The notes under the pieces: model-generated | Told to the model about the DNA's origin: nothing | The model's database searches: none | The model's input: only the letters and a program-made list of their open reading frames with translations | In this document: positions 34,741 through 43,140 of the stretch, piece after piece | Position numbering within the stretch: the first letter of the stretch is position 1 | Layout of the letters: each line of letters begins with the position of its first letter | Assembly (NCBI GenBank): GCA_964448055.1 | Contig: CAYUVB010000002.1 | Span: forward strand, 26,526 to 90,525 | Source: WANQ01 sp964448055 | GTDB lineage: Archaea; Thermoproteota; Thermoprotei_A; Sulfolobales; WANQ01 | Reading direction: 5' to 3' | Length of the DNA: 64,000 nt | Translations under genes and position numbers: made by a program

Positions 34741-34816
34741 GGATGATGACGCCCCTACCCCTTGGAACCCGGGTCATAGGTCTCCCGGGTTATGAAGAAG
34801 TGGTTCTTCGCTGACA
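34741..34816 (+). ncRNA. C/D-box sRNA candidate with internal hairpin
   Basis: C box ATGATGA (34743-34749), 12-nt guide CGCCCCTACCCC (34750-34761), D'-like TTGG, a perfect 8-bp hairpin AACCCGGG/CCCGGGTT (34766-34773 with 34784-34791), C' box ATGAAGA (34792-34798), 12-nt guide (34799-34810), D box CTGA (34811-34814). Both guides have the standard 12-nt spacing. The first is complementary to GGGGUAGGGGCG, which I recall from crenarchaeal 16S rRNA just before GAAAUCC. The gene is antisense to both neighbours and has its own TATA box. The long D'-C' hairpin is unusual. Confidence 0.7.
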
Positions 34817-35632
34817 TTAGGTCATAGTAGTTTTATATAATTCGGGTCTACGTAACTTAAGTACTGGTAGCTTTCTTCTCACTTCATATATGTAGTCAAC
34901 ATCTATAGTGTATTCCTTATATGTTTCATTGATGCCTAGATCTATTAATACTGTTCCCAAAGGGTCTATAATCATACTTCTACCAGTAAAGTATTTACCT
35001 GTCTGATTAGCTATAACCATGTATACCGTGTTTTCATGTGCGCGTGCTTGAGCTAAGAATCTTAATGTTTCTTCTTTTAATGGACCTTTGTACCACGCTG
35101 ATGGACTTACTATAATCTCTGCACCATTTAGCGAGTACACTCTATACAATTCAGGAAATCTTATATCGAAACATACACTAAAGGCTATGCGTACTTTATT
35201 AACATCGATTACTTTTGATGGCTTGGGCCCTGGCATCATATAATTGGATTCTTTATAACCGTATGCGTCAAATAGATGGGTCTTTCTATATACTATCTCA
35301 GCTTCTCCATTAGATCTAATAAGAACTACTGTGTTATAAACCCTAGGTGGTTTATTTGTCTTCTCAAAGAATGTTGCAATAATATTTGTAGAGTACTCTT
35401 TGGCTATAGCGGCTAATTTATTGATAAATGCGTCATTAATGTCTTCAGCTATCTCATATAGATCATGGGGTTCTAATCCTTCTATAGGAGTCATTAAGTA
35501 CTCAGGCAATACTATTATATCTGCTTCAATATTTCTACTAGATTTCATTAGTTTCTTTACTTTCTCTATATTTTCATACTTATTGTTTACAGCTTCTAAT
35601 TGAACTAGACCTATGGTTATGGTTCTTGTCAT
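34817..35632 (-). CDS. Nitrilase-superfamily carbon-nitrogen hydrolase
   Basis: About 272 residues with the complete catalytic triad region: Glu in IIVLPEYLMTP, Lys in VYRKTHLFDAYG, Cys in FSVCFDIRFPELYR. This is the NIT/omega-amidase-like branch: it cleaves C-N bonds of amides or carbamoyl compounds; the exact substrate is unknown. ATG at 35632 (MTRTITIGLVQLEAV) is the natural start; longer frames exist upstream. Divergent from the TatD-like gene with 82 bp between. Confidence 0.85.
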   Translation of the reverse strand: MTRTITIGLVQLEAVNNKYENIEKVKKLMKSSRNIEADIIVLPEYLMTPIEGLEPHDLYEIAEDINDAFINKLAAIAKEYSTNIIATFFEKTNKPPRVYNTVVLIRSNGEAEIVYRKTHLFDAYGYKESNYMMPGPKPSKVIDVNKVRIAFSVCFDIRFPELYRVYSLNGAEIIVSPSAWYKGPLKEETLRFLAQARAHENTVYMVIANQTGKYFTGRSMIIDPLGTVLIDLGINETYKEYTIDVDYIYEVRRKLPVLKLRRPELYKTTMT

Positions 35633-35714
35633 GTAGATAACCCTTAAAACTAGTAGTAGTTGTTTTGCTATATTGTTTACGGTGAAGACACGGTTAGGGC
35701 CAAGGGTTTCCATA

Positions 35715-36569
35715 ATGCTTGTCTATGCTGATGCGCATACACATACTAATCCTGTACGTGGTATGGGTATGAAAATTGTTGCAGAGAAATTCAGGGCTAA
35801 AAATGGATGGTTTATGGCTATAGTAGGTTTGGCCCCTTGGAGTTATGGTTTAACCCCTAATGTGGAAGGATATACTAAGAGCTTTGAATTGGTTTTACGG
35901 GAGTGCGATATTGCTAGACAGAAAGGATTGAAGGTAGCTTGTATCCTGGGAGTACATCCAGCAGATATAGATAAGCTAGTATATAAGTATGGACTTAAGC
36001 TCGAAGACGCGTTAAATCTAGTATATAAAGTCATTGATATAGTTATAGACATGTGTAAGCAAGGTAGAATAGACGGTATAGGTGAGATAGGGAGACCACA
36101 TTATAGGATTGATCCGGTATTTGTTGCTGCAGCTGAACTAGTTATGTTAAGGGTTATGGAGGCTGTCAAAGATTATGAATGTGTGCTCCATCTTCATCTC
36201 GAGCAAGGTGGTGTGATTACAGTAGAGTCTATTGAGAAATTAGCTAAACTTGTAAGGCTTAGAATGGATAAGGTAATTTTCCATCATTCACGTCCAGGAT
36301 TATTAGATTACGTATTAACCAGAGGATATAATGCTACTATTCCAGGAATAGAGGCTGTTCTCCGTATAGTGTTTAGTAAACATAAGCCTGCGTACATGGT
36401 TGAAAGCGATCATATAGATGATCCTCATAGACCAGGTGTTGTAGTTTATCCATGGCAATTAATTGAGAATCAAATTAAGTTGCTTAAGGAAGGATTAATT
36501 GATGAAGAGTACTTATATAAAGTTAATGTAGACAATGTAGTGAGAACTTATGGCATTGAGCCCCCATAG
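35715..36569 (+). CDS. TatD-related amidohydrolase-fold protein
   Basis: About 284 residues: YADAHTHTNPVRG at the N-terminus (HxH), CILGVHPADID, GIGEIGRPHYRID (Glu ligand), CVLHLHLEQGG, VIFHHSRPG and VESDHIDDPHRPG (Asp ligand). These follow the TatD metal-site order, yet the overall sequence differs from the TatD protein at 27556, so it belongs to a separate archaeal subfamily. ATG at 35715 is preferred because the preceding frame overlaps the divergent promoter region. Convergent, overlapping 22 bp with the nuclease gene. Confidence 0.78.
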   Translation: MLVYADAHTHTNPVRGMGMKIVAEKFRAKNGWFMAIVGLAPWSYGLTPNVEGYTKSFELVLRECDIARQKGLKVACILGVHPADIDKLVYKYGLKLEDALNLVYKVIDIVIDMCKQGRIDGIGEIGRPHYRIDPVFVAAAELVMLRVMEAVKDYECVLHLHLEQGGVITVESIEKLAKLVRLRMDKVIFHHSRPGLLDYVLTRGYNATIPGIEAVLRIVFSKHKPAYMVESDHIDDPHRPGVVVYPWQLIENQIKLLKEGLIDEEYLYKVNVDNVVRTYGIEPP

Positions 36570-37264
36570 CTACTTAGTTGGTGTTTTAGCTCTTCAACCA
36601 GTTTATTAAGTTCATTTAATAGTGCTTCTACTTTATACTTATAGAAATATATCTTGAATAGTAGTTTAATGGTTCTATAGTCACGTACATGTTTTGGTAT
36701 GATGTTCTTTTCTTTCATTTCACGGAGTTTACGTGTTAAATCCTTTATACTTAAGTTCAGCTTTTTTGCAGCCTCAATTATATTATTTGTTTCAGCTATG
36801 GTTTTTGCTATATCGATGTATTCTGGAGGCATTTTTATTTCAGAGAATACTAAATCTAACAAATGTTCAAGTGAGCGTGTAATAGCGGTACCTATAATTA
36901 CATCCAGTTCCTCTGTTTCAATAGTTATGTATTCAGAAAATGGTATTAGATTTACATTTAATTTCTGCGCCAGTTTTTCTGCCGCTTCATCCGCGTATCC
37001 TCTGGCTATTATTAATGGTTTAGCGTTAATTAATTGAGAGTTAACGTAAATCTGCCTAATAGATGTAATATCTGCTCTTCCAGCCTTAACTTCAATAGCG
37101 TATAGTTCTCCTTCTTTTTCAGCAAGGAAGTCTATTTCTCCTATCTCTATACCTTCTTCGATTATTTTGTAATGGGATGCTACGACGTTGTATCCTAGTT
37201 TGGCTAATATGCCTATGGCAATATTTTCGCTGCTACGCCATTTCTGCTTGGGGGATAAAGTCAT
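36548..37264 (-). CDS. PD-(D/E)XK (RecB/YraN-like) nuclease-fold protein with C-terminal helical region
   Basis: 238 residues. N-terminal nuclease-like fold: NIAIGILAKLGYNVVASHYK, then GEIDFLAEKEGELYAIEVKAG, which provides E-x-D and E-V-K as in Holliday-junction-resolvase/RecB-type enzymes. The C-terminal 110 residues are helical, with a likely HTH (NIIEAAKKLNLSIKDLTRKLREM) and a Leu/Lys-rich coiled tail. Such archaeal fusions are annotated as predicted RecB-family nucleases; the role in repair or defence is not known. ATG at 37264. Confidence 0.75.
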   Translation of the reverse strand: MTLSPKQKWRSSENIAIGILAKLGYNVVASHYKIIEEGIEIGEIDFLAEKEGELYAIEVKAGRADITSIRQIYVNSQLINAKPLIIARGYADEAAEKLAQKLNVNLIPFSEYITIETEELDVIIGTAITRSLEHLLDLVFSEIKMPPEYIDIAKTIAETNNIIEAAKKLNLSIKDLTRKLREMKEKNIIPKHVRDYRTIKLLFKIYFYKYKVEALLNELNKLVEELKHQLSSYGGSMP

Positions 37265-37363
37265 TTGGTTACACCACTATACTGAGCTGTATACCTTAGT
37301 TTGAAGCGAAAAATATTAACGGTATGTGCGTACTTGAGTATTGTATGTGGGGTAGATATTAAG

Positions 37364-37927
37364 GTGGTTTTAGCAAGGGCTTTGAGTTTGGCTATCTTAG
37401 CCCTTAGTATGATGTCGTTAGGTCTAATCAGTAATAGTGCAACGGCTATCCATATACTCTCATATTACTTATACTATGATGACGTAAAGATAGCTTATGT
37501 GGAAGTATTACGTGGTGATAATGTTCAAGTAAACGTTGTTCCATTAATACAAGAATTGTCCCCCTGGCTTATTAACTCAATACGTAAACTTGTAATAATG
37601 CCGTCCGAATATAGATTTACAGTTGACTCCGTGGAAGAGTTAACCAGTATTATAGGACCCAACATTGAAATTACCGAGAAGAACGCTAATGAGATTATTG
37701 TGAAGTATAGAGTTGGAAATGTTAATCGACTATCCATCTATGTTAACGGTATATTGACTTACGAGGAAAACAGAGTTGGTAATCATGTTCTTGTTCTAAA
37801 GTTTATAGCAACAATAGATAGTGGTATGCAAAATCTAGCACTATTTGAAACGGTTCCACTAGCGCTATTAATTCTTATTCTAGCTACTTATGCTTATTTC
37901 AAGCGAGAGGAGCTAAGAATCCTTTAG
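37364..37927 (+). CDS. Secreted or membrane-anchored protein, unknown
   Basis: About 187 residues. With GTG at 37364 the N-terminus (VVLARALSLAILALSMMSLGLISNSATA) is a textbook signal peptide; an upstream TTG at 37301 keeps the frame open, but the TATA-like AAATATTAAC at 37311-37320 would place transcription start inside that extension. GGGGTAG at 37349-37355 is a fitting ribosome-binding site. The C-terminus has a hydrophobic helix (VPLALLILILATYAYF) followed by KREELRIL, so the protein is probably anchored at its C-terminus with the domain outside. No family recognised. Confidence 0.6.
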   Translation: MVLARALSLAILALSMMSLGLISNSATAIHILSYYLYYDDVKIAYVEVLRGDNVQVNVVPLIQELSPWLINSIRKLVIMPSEYRFTVDSVEELTSIIGPNIEITEKNANEIIVKYRVGNVNRLSIYVNGILTYEENRVGNHVLVLKFIATIDSGMQNLALFETVPLALLILILATYAYFKREELRIL

Positions 37928-37955
37928 ACGTATGTAACGAATATTCTAGAAGCCA

Positions 37956-39029
37956 TTATATTATAGGTAATTCTACATATCTTAAAGGTTGAGGTATAGC
38001 TGGTATACCTAGTCTTCTTCTTACCTCTCTAGCAAATACTTCGCCAGCACCCTGTCTATAATTGTCTACTATCAATAATTTGGGTCTAGCTTCATCAACA
38101 TAATATAATAGTTGTTCAAAATCGGCATGATCGCTAAGAGCTACTATCCATGTATTATTGCGGATTCTTTTATATGGTTCATTGAATTCCCATCCTGTTA
38201 GTATTATTCTATTGATATTTGTATTTCCTCTTATATCATTGTTTATCTTAACGCTGTTATAATTATTAGTATGGGTAAACAATACGTACCAATTACTTTT
38301 TGCTATATCTTTTGCCTCAAGGCTAATAGTGCTATATACTTTACCAAACCAGTAACCATGTTTCTCTAATGCTTTAGTAACTCTGTATACAGCTGGTGTA
38401 GCTATGAATGGAGCATCTATGCCATGAGACCGAAGTATCATCATTGCTTCTTGTACTTTGCCGTGGAATCCGTGTACGTATACAGGTCCTTTAACAAGTA
38501 AGTCTTTCACTAGGTCAGCAAAGAGGCTATCAACTTCATCTCTGAAAGGTCTTGTCCATTCAGGTTTTCCATACGTAGCTTCTATTACAAGGACATCTAG
38601 ATCATATAATATTGGGGTTCCCTTGCCAGGGTTCTTAAAATCTCCTGTGTAACCTACTCTTACATCCGATGTTTCTACGAGTACTTGAGAAGCCCCTGGT
38701 ATATGTTCAGCCTTACATAGTATTAATGCTTCGTTATCACTTAAACGGATCTTCTCATTATAATTTATCTGAATGTACTTCTCAAGGTATCTTCTTTTAA
38801 TTAAACCTAAGGCTTTCATTATGTCATATGTTATTGGTGTTGATATTATGTACTTAGCTTTCTGAAGACTTTTATTTAACCCTTGTAAATGATCGCTATG
38901 AGCGTGTGTAATTATTCTATACTCTCTTGTATCGTCATGTCCATCTACAACTATACTTTGTCCTAAAAGTATTCCTCCTTCACTATTGATGCCAGCATAT
39001 TTTAATAATTCCTTAACACTGTAGCTCAT
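37956..39029 (-). CDS. Metallo-beta-lactamase-fold exonuclease-like protein (SNM1/mRNA 3'-end processing type)
   Basis: 357 residues. HAHSDHLQGL supplies the HxHxDH zinc motif; ILCKAEHIPGASQVLVET (His), VGYTGDFKNPG (Asp) and VALSDHADFEQLLYYV (late His, beta-CASP-like position) follow in the order seen in beta-CASP/SNM1-like nucleases. VLVIEATYGKPEW corresponds to the DxLxxEATYG block of archaeal exonuclease-like family members. A nucleic-acid hydrolase is likely; the substrate is not known. Confidence 0.78.
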   Translation of the reverse strand: MSYSVKELLKYAGINSEGGILLGQSIVVDGHDDTREYRIITHAHSDHLQGLNKSLQKAKYIISTPITYDIMKALGLIKRRYLEKYIQINYNEKIRLSDNEALILCKAEHIPGASQVLVETSDVRVGYTGDFKNPGKGTPILYDLDVLVIEATYGKPEWTRPFRDEVDSLFADLVKDLLVKGPVYVHGFHGKVQEAMMILRSHGIDAPFIATPAVYRVTKALEKHGYWFGKVYSTISLEAKDIAKSNWYVLFTHTNNYNSVKINNDIRGNTNINRIILTGWEFNEPYKRIRNNTWIVALSDHADFEQLLYYVDEARPKLLIVDNYRQGAGEVFAREVRRRLGIPAIPQPLRYVELPII

Positions 39030-39151
39030 GTATATTTACCTTGTTCATTTACAGATATAGAATCTAATACTTTATTTATGCTTAGGTTTTAGCTATGTTC
39101 ATTTAGTGTTAATTGTATAGTGTTGAAGGACTTTCTACTCTTTAAACGGTA

Positions 39152-40567
39152 CTACTTCTGATAGCATTTTCCTGTTTTCGCTAAAATAACATTCTTTATA
39201 TGTTTTATTCCATTTATTACCTTAATCTTTAGATCATTGAACCCTCTAATATCATACACGTTGTAAAACAATACATAGATCATAATGCTAGTGTAAGAGG
39301 AGATTAATATAACACCTATAATGTTGAGATTATCGTATATGAACTGAATAACTGGTTTAATCATGTATCCTATTGTTAATGCAAGCTGTAACAGTATTCT
39401 ACCATATCCTTGGAATGATTTTTCAACAAGTGTTCGTGCATCATAGTATTTCATTTCCTCCTCTATGTATACTGGTTTATTTAGAACAGCAGCTGTATAG
39501 AAGCATATGCCTGGCCATGACATAGCAATTATTGATGCTATTATTAGTAATTTTAGTCCTCGCTCATCTCTATTCTTTAGTAATACATATATTGCATACG
39601 GATATGTCCATAGAAGATAATTCGGGTTCACGACTTTATTAAATACTGTAAATATTAGTAGAATTGCCAATATAGACTTAAATAATGAGTCTTTATCTCT
39701 TGGTTTTATTTTTAGTGTTAAAAGTATTAGGATATATATTAATGAAAACACATACGGCCATATATTTATTACAGTATTTGTTACTTGAGGGTCTCTTCCA
39801 GATAGCAGTACTGGTATGTTGAATACAGATAAATATTGTGGGGGTCTATCTCCGTGGAAGCCTAAAGCATTATTAATAAAGCTTACAGGATCAACTAACA
39901 TGAATGGTAACGAGATAATTAAGATTGTTAGTGCAAATGATAATAGGAATTTTGTGAACTTACTTCTATCCCTTAAGTACATATATACTATGGGTAATAG
40001 TATTATTGGTACTTGTTTTATGGCTGATCCTATACCCCATGATATGCCAGCATAGAGTAATTTATCCTCAAGTAACAAGTATGTTCCTAATAGTAGGAAG
40101 AATACCATTATTGGATCGAATTGATATGTTGCTACAGCTAGTATTAGTGGTATATTGTAAAACCACCATTTTATTATTTCATAGTTTCGCTCTTTCTTGT
40201 AGAGTAAGTAAGCTGTTAGATAAACCATAAGTACTAATGGTAATTTGGAGAATATTCTTATTAATGTTAACTTAATGTATTCAGTATACTCTGGTGTTAA
40301 TGAAGAAATAGTATTATTTAATATTATATTTGTTGTTTTCTCCCCCAAACTATAGAACGCTATAAATGTTAAAGGAGCTAATGGTAGGTATACTACTCGA
40401 TATGATTGATTATACCTATACATAGTATACAAGTTAAGTAGTCCAAGCTCATTATATATCTTAACCCAATTGAGAAATATACTTATATCATAATAATTCC
40501 ATACTAACGCAGCAGCTACTATCAGTATTATCGTTGATATAATTATGTCACGTAACGTTTTTCTCAA
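39152..40567 (-). CDS. Polytopic GT-C-type glycosyltransferase-like membrane protein
   Basis: 471 residues with about 10-12 hydrophobic helices. Layout fits dolichyl-phosphate-mannose-dependent mannosyltransferases (GT87/PIG-M-like): an N-terminal helix, then a luminal loop with YYDISIFLNWVKIYNE, containing the acidic residue expected in GT-C active sites, VVYLPLAPLTF, TYQFDPIMVFFLL and NYLLWTYPYAIY near the end. Probably adds sugar to surface glycans or lipids on the outer face. TTG start at 40567. Flanked by AT-rich spacers; the sRNA at 40595 lies just upstream. Confidence 0.68.
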   Translation of the reverse strand: MRKTLRDIIISTIILIVAAALVWNYYDISIFLNWVKIYNELGLLNLYTMYRYNQSYRVVYLPLAPLTFIAFYSLGEKTTNIILNNTISSLTPEYTEYIKLTLIRIFSKLPLVLMVYLTAYLLYKKERNYEIIKWWFYNIPLILAVATYQFDPIMVFFLLLGTYLLLEDKLLYAGISWGIGSAIKQVPIILLPIVYMYLRDRSKFTKFLLSFALTILIISLPFMLVDPVSFINNALGFHGDRPPQYLSVFNIPVLLSGRDPQVTNTVINIWPYVFSLIYILILLTLKIKPRDKDSLFKSILAILLIFTVFNKVVNPNYLLWTYPYAIYVLLKNRDERGLKLLIIASIIAMSWPGICFYTAAVLNKPVYIEEEMKYYDARTLVEKSFQGYGRILLQLALTIGYMIKPVIQFIYDNLNIIGVILISSYTSIMIYVLFYNVYDIRGFNDLKIKVINGIKHIKNVILAKTGKCYQK

Positions 40568-40594
40568 TTATAAACACCAGATTTAGGATGAAAT

Positions 40595-40659
40595 GGGCGT
40601 CAGTTCGGCTCTTCCCTCGGCATCCATACCTGCCGTCGCGGGTGTTCTTCATCCGCCGT
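40595..40659 (-). ncRNA. C/D-box sRNA candidate with a guide to the 23S peptidyl-transferase region
   Basis: Minus strand: terminal-stem GGCG, C box ATGAAGA (40646-40652), first guide region, C'-like ATGCCGA, guide GGAAGAGCCGAA (40604-40615), D box CTGA (40600-40603), CGCC closing the stem. The guide is complementary at 11 consecutive positions to UCGGCUCUUCC, part of the GAUGUCGGCUCUUCC segment that I recall from archaeal/eukaryotic large-subunit rRNA next to the peptidyl-transferase centre. The fifth paired base from the D box predicts a methylated G (second G of UCGG). GC-rich island with a TATA-like element 26 bp upstream. Confidence 0.7.
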
Positions 40660-40680
40660 ATCTCTTATTAAAATCACGGT

Positions 40681-40688
40681 GTTTATTA
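40681..40688. promoter_or_regulatory. Shared TATA-like element between two divergent sRNA genes
   Basis: GTTTATTA centred near 40685 lies 26 bp from 40659 (start of the minus-strand sRNA) and 26 bp from 40711 (start of the plus-strand sRNA). One A/T-rich core could serve both directions. Inferred from spacing only. Confidence 0.35.
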
Positions 40689-40710
40689 GTCCTTTCCCTA
40701 AAGTTTTTAT

Positions 40711-40770
40711 TAGGGATGATGATCTGGGGGCTCCAAGGATAGATGACAGATAGTCCCATCTCTGACCAGA
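40711..40770 (+). ncRNA. C/D-box sRNA candidate
   Basis: C box ATGATGA (40716-40722, perfect), 12-nt guide TCTGGGGGCTCC, D'-like AAGG, 4-nt linker, C'-like ATGACAG (40743-40749), 12-nt guide ATAGTCCCATCT (40750-40761), D box CTGA (40762-40765, perfect). Spacing of both guides is exactly the archaeal norm. A T-run follows at 40777-40783. I do not recognise an rRNA target for either guide; tRNA targets are possible. It lies just upstream of glyA on the same strand. Confidence 0.68.
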
Positions 40771-40776
40771 GCTTAG

Positions 40777-40783
40777 TTTTTTT
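40777..40783 (+). terminator. T-run terminator after the sRNA at 40711
   Basis: Seven consecutive T follow the D box by 11 bases, consistent with archaeal oligo-T termination, and separate the sRNA from the glyA start at 40820. Confidence 0.4.
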
Positions 40784-40819
40784 ATCTAGATAACTTAATG
40801 ATTCACTGGTGGCTGTTAA

Positions 40820-42145
40820 TTGGTAGTAGATTTTTCTGAACTAGAGTCCAAGATTCCCAAGGAGGTTCTAGACGTAATAGAATTGACCTATAAACATAAT
40901 CGTTGGCGTCGTTATGAAACTATAAACTTAATAGCAAGCGAAAACGTTATGAGCCCATTAGCTGAAATGATGTATATTAATGATATGATGCACAGATACG
41001 CTGAAGGTAAACCTAAGAAACGATACTATCAGGGACTAGTATATGTAGATGAGATAGAATTAAAATTAATGGAGGTTATGTCGAAGTTATTCGAAGTCTC
41101 ATATGTCGAACCACGAGCTATTAGTGGTACAATTGCTAATGCCACAGTCTTTAAAGTTCTAGGCGAGTATGGTGCAAAGGCTCTTATTGCTCCTGTTCAA
41201 GCAGGCTCACATGTAAGTCATACGAGATATGGCGTTCTCGGTGCACTAGGTATTGAACATATAGAGTTACCATATGATGCTGAGGAAATGAATGTAGATG
41301 TAGATAAAGCCATAAAGATGATCGAGGAAGTTAAACCAAGATTCGTCGTTCTAGGCGGGAGTGTATACTTGTTCCCACATCCAGTGAAGGAGCTTGCTGA
41401 TGCAGCTCATAGTATTGGTGCCAAGCTGGTTTACGATGCAGCTCATGTTCTTGGACTGATTGCTGGAAAACGTTGGCGTCATCCGATAAAGCATGGAGCA
41501 GACATAGTTACTGCATCAACGCATAAAACATTTCCTGGTCCTCAAGGAGGTGTTATATTAACGAACACTGAAGAACTGTATAAATCTGTGTCTAAGGTAG
41601 TATTCCCGGTCTTTGTAAGTAATCATCATTTACATAGATTGCCTGCAACATTGATTACAGCTTATGAGATGATATATTTTGGTGAAAGTTATGCGGATCA
41701 AATAATACGTAACGCTAAGGCTTTTGCCGAAGCATTAGCTAGTGAAGGATTTAAGGTTCTAGGAGAACATAAAGGATACACTATGAGTCACCAAGTAGTA
41801 TTAGATGTATCTGATTTAGGCGGTGGTGCTAAGGTTGCTATAACTTTGGAAAAAGCTAACATAATAGTAAATAAGAACTTGATTCCTAAAGATCCTCCAA
41901 CGGCTATTAAGAATCCAAGCGGTATAAGGATAGGAGTTCAAGAAATGACTAGATGGGGTATGAAAGAAGACGACTTTAGAGAACTTGCAAGGATTATGAG
42001 AATGTTATTAATAGACAAAAAAGATGTGGAAGAAATGAGGAGAAAAGCCATAGAGTTCCGTAAACAATTTAATAAGATACACTATACATTTGAGTTACCG
42101 CTTGACGCGATTAAAGTTACAGAAAAACTACCATTGCTATGGTAG
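40820..42145 (+). CDS. glyA: Serine hydroxymethyltransferase
   Basis: PLP enzyme that interconverts serine and glycine with a one-carbon carrier (tetrahydromethanopterin-type in archaea). NLIASENVMSPLAEMM and GKPKKRYYQG (substrate loop), YDAAHVLGLIAG (PLP Asp), and TASTHKTFPGPQGGVIL with the PLP Lys are present; the C-terminal small domain ends near 441 aa, as in archaeal enzymes. TTG start at 40820. It is a single gene; the upstream spacer holds two sRNAs. Confidence 0.95.
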   Translation: MVVDFSELESKIPKEVLDVIELTYKHNRWRRYETINLIASENVMSPLAEMMYINDMMHRYAEGKPKKRYYQGLVYVDEIELKLMEVMSKLFEVSYVEPRAISGTIANATVFKVLGEYGAKALIAPVQAGSHVSHTRYGVLGALGIEHIELPYDAEEMNVDVDKAIKMIEEVKPRFVVLGGSVYLFPHPVKELADAAHSIGAKLVYDAAHVLGLIAGKRWRHPIKHGADIVTASTHKTFPGPQGGVILTNTEELYKSVSKVVFPVFVSNHHLHRLPATLITAYEMIYFGESYADQIIRNAKAFAEALASEGFKVLGEHKGYTMSHQVVLDVSDLGGGAKVAITLEKANIIVNKNLIPKDPPTAIKNPSGIRIGVQEMTRWGMKEDDFRELARIMRMLLIDKKDVEEMRRKAIEFRKQFNKIHYTFELPLDAIKVTEKLPLLW

Positions 42146-42206
42146 ATCTTTAACTTAATTCATAAATAATATGTTTATTCAATTCAAGATTAATAATTTG
42201 ATAGAA

Positions 42207-42271
42207 TGCGAGGAGCAAGTCCCACAGCTTCATCCTGCCCACTTCGGGGCTGTCGGCTGGGCGGCGCGCAA
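42207..42271 (-). ncRNA. GC-rich structured element, possible H/ACA-like or other small RNA
   Basis: About 65 bp of strongly GC-rich sequence in an AT-rich intergenic region. On the minus strand it can fold: ACAGC pairs with GCTGT around a loop containing CCCGAAGTGGG and GGATGAAG, with a lower TGCG/CGCA clamp. The CGA ... GATGA elements hint at a K-turn as in archaeal H/ACA RNAs, but I see no clear ANA box. A TATA box (CTTATATTTATC on the minus strand, centre about 42295) lies 26 bp upstream of 42269. Strand and class are uncertain. Confidence 0.4.
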
Positions 42272-42314
42272 GATATTTCTTGTAGATAGATAAATATAAG
42301 GTTTAGTGGTAGAC

Positions 42315-43115
42315 ATGAGTTCTCCGAAAGCTTGGATTCTAAGCATTGGTAATGAGGTAGTAACTGGGCAGATAGTAAATACTAATGGTTCATGGTTGGC
42401 ACGTAGACTTTTCATGCTTGGTTTTCAAGTTAAGAGAATAATAGCTTTGCCAGATGACGAAGAAGAAGTCGTTGACACGTTTAAAGATGCTATAAGAAGA
42501 AACATAGATGTAGTAATATCAACTGGAGGATTAGGACCTACATATGACGATAGAACTAGTGAGTTCTTAGCAAAAGCTCTAGGTGAAGAACTCATAATTA
42601 ATGCTGAAGCACTTAAAATGATAGAAGAAAAATACAAAATGAAAGGATTAAAGTTAACGGAGCATAGAATAAAGATGGCTAAAATGCCTAAATCAGCTAA
42701 ACCTCTACCTAACCCAGTGGGTATTGCCCCAGGAATACTCGTTAGCAAAAATAATACGATTATAATAGCATTGCCGGGCGTTCCCAAGGAGATGCAAGCT
42801 GTTTTTGATGAAACAGTTGAAGAGATTTTGCGTTCAAAAGCTCCAAGAACATTTAAGGCCGAGAAATGGATTCATGTTGAAGACATACCAGAGTCATCAC
42901 TAGCTCCAATAATAGAGAAAATACTTAAAAAATATCCTAAAGTATACATAAAGTCTCATCCAAAGGGTAAGGAGTTAGAAAAACCCATAATAGATTTATA
43001 TATATTATCAATGAGTGTTGTTGAGGAAGAAGCTAGGAAAGTAGCTGAAGAAGTATGTAGAGAGTTAATAGAAGAACTTATAAGGAGTGGGGCTAAGGTA
43101 AAACATGAAAATTAA
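42315..43115 (+). CDS. CinA/MoaB-type molybdopterin-binding-domain protein
   Basis: About 266 residues. The N-terminal domain is the MPT-binding/CinA N fold: AWILSIGNEVVTGQIVNTNGSWLARRL and ISTGGLGPTYDDRTSEFLAKAL, with IIALPGVPKEMQAVFD. The C-terminal part lacks the PncC amidohydrolase domain of bacterial CinA, as usual in archaea, where the COG1058 domain acts as an ADP-ribose or NAD-related pyrophosphatase. ATG at 42315 is preferred: AT-rich box 42286-42295 is 26 bp upstream; GTG at 42306 is an alternative. Confidence 0.85.
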   Translation: MSSPKAWILSIGNEVVTGQIVNTNGSWLARRLFMLGFQVKRIIALPDDEEEVVDTFKDAIRRNIDVVISTGGLGPTYDDRTSEFLAKALGEELIINAEALKMIEEKYKMKGLKLTEHRIKMAKMPKSAKPLPNPVGIAPGILVSKNNTIIIALPGVPKEMQAVFDETVEEILRSKAPRTFKAEKWIHVEDIPESSLAPIIEKILKKYPKVYIKSHPKGKELEKPIIDLYILSMSVVEEEARKVAEEVCRELIEELIRSGAKVKHEN

Positions 43116-43140
43116 CATGGTTAAAGTAGGTTAGGAGTAA

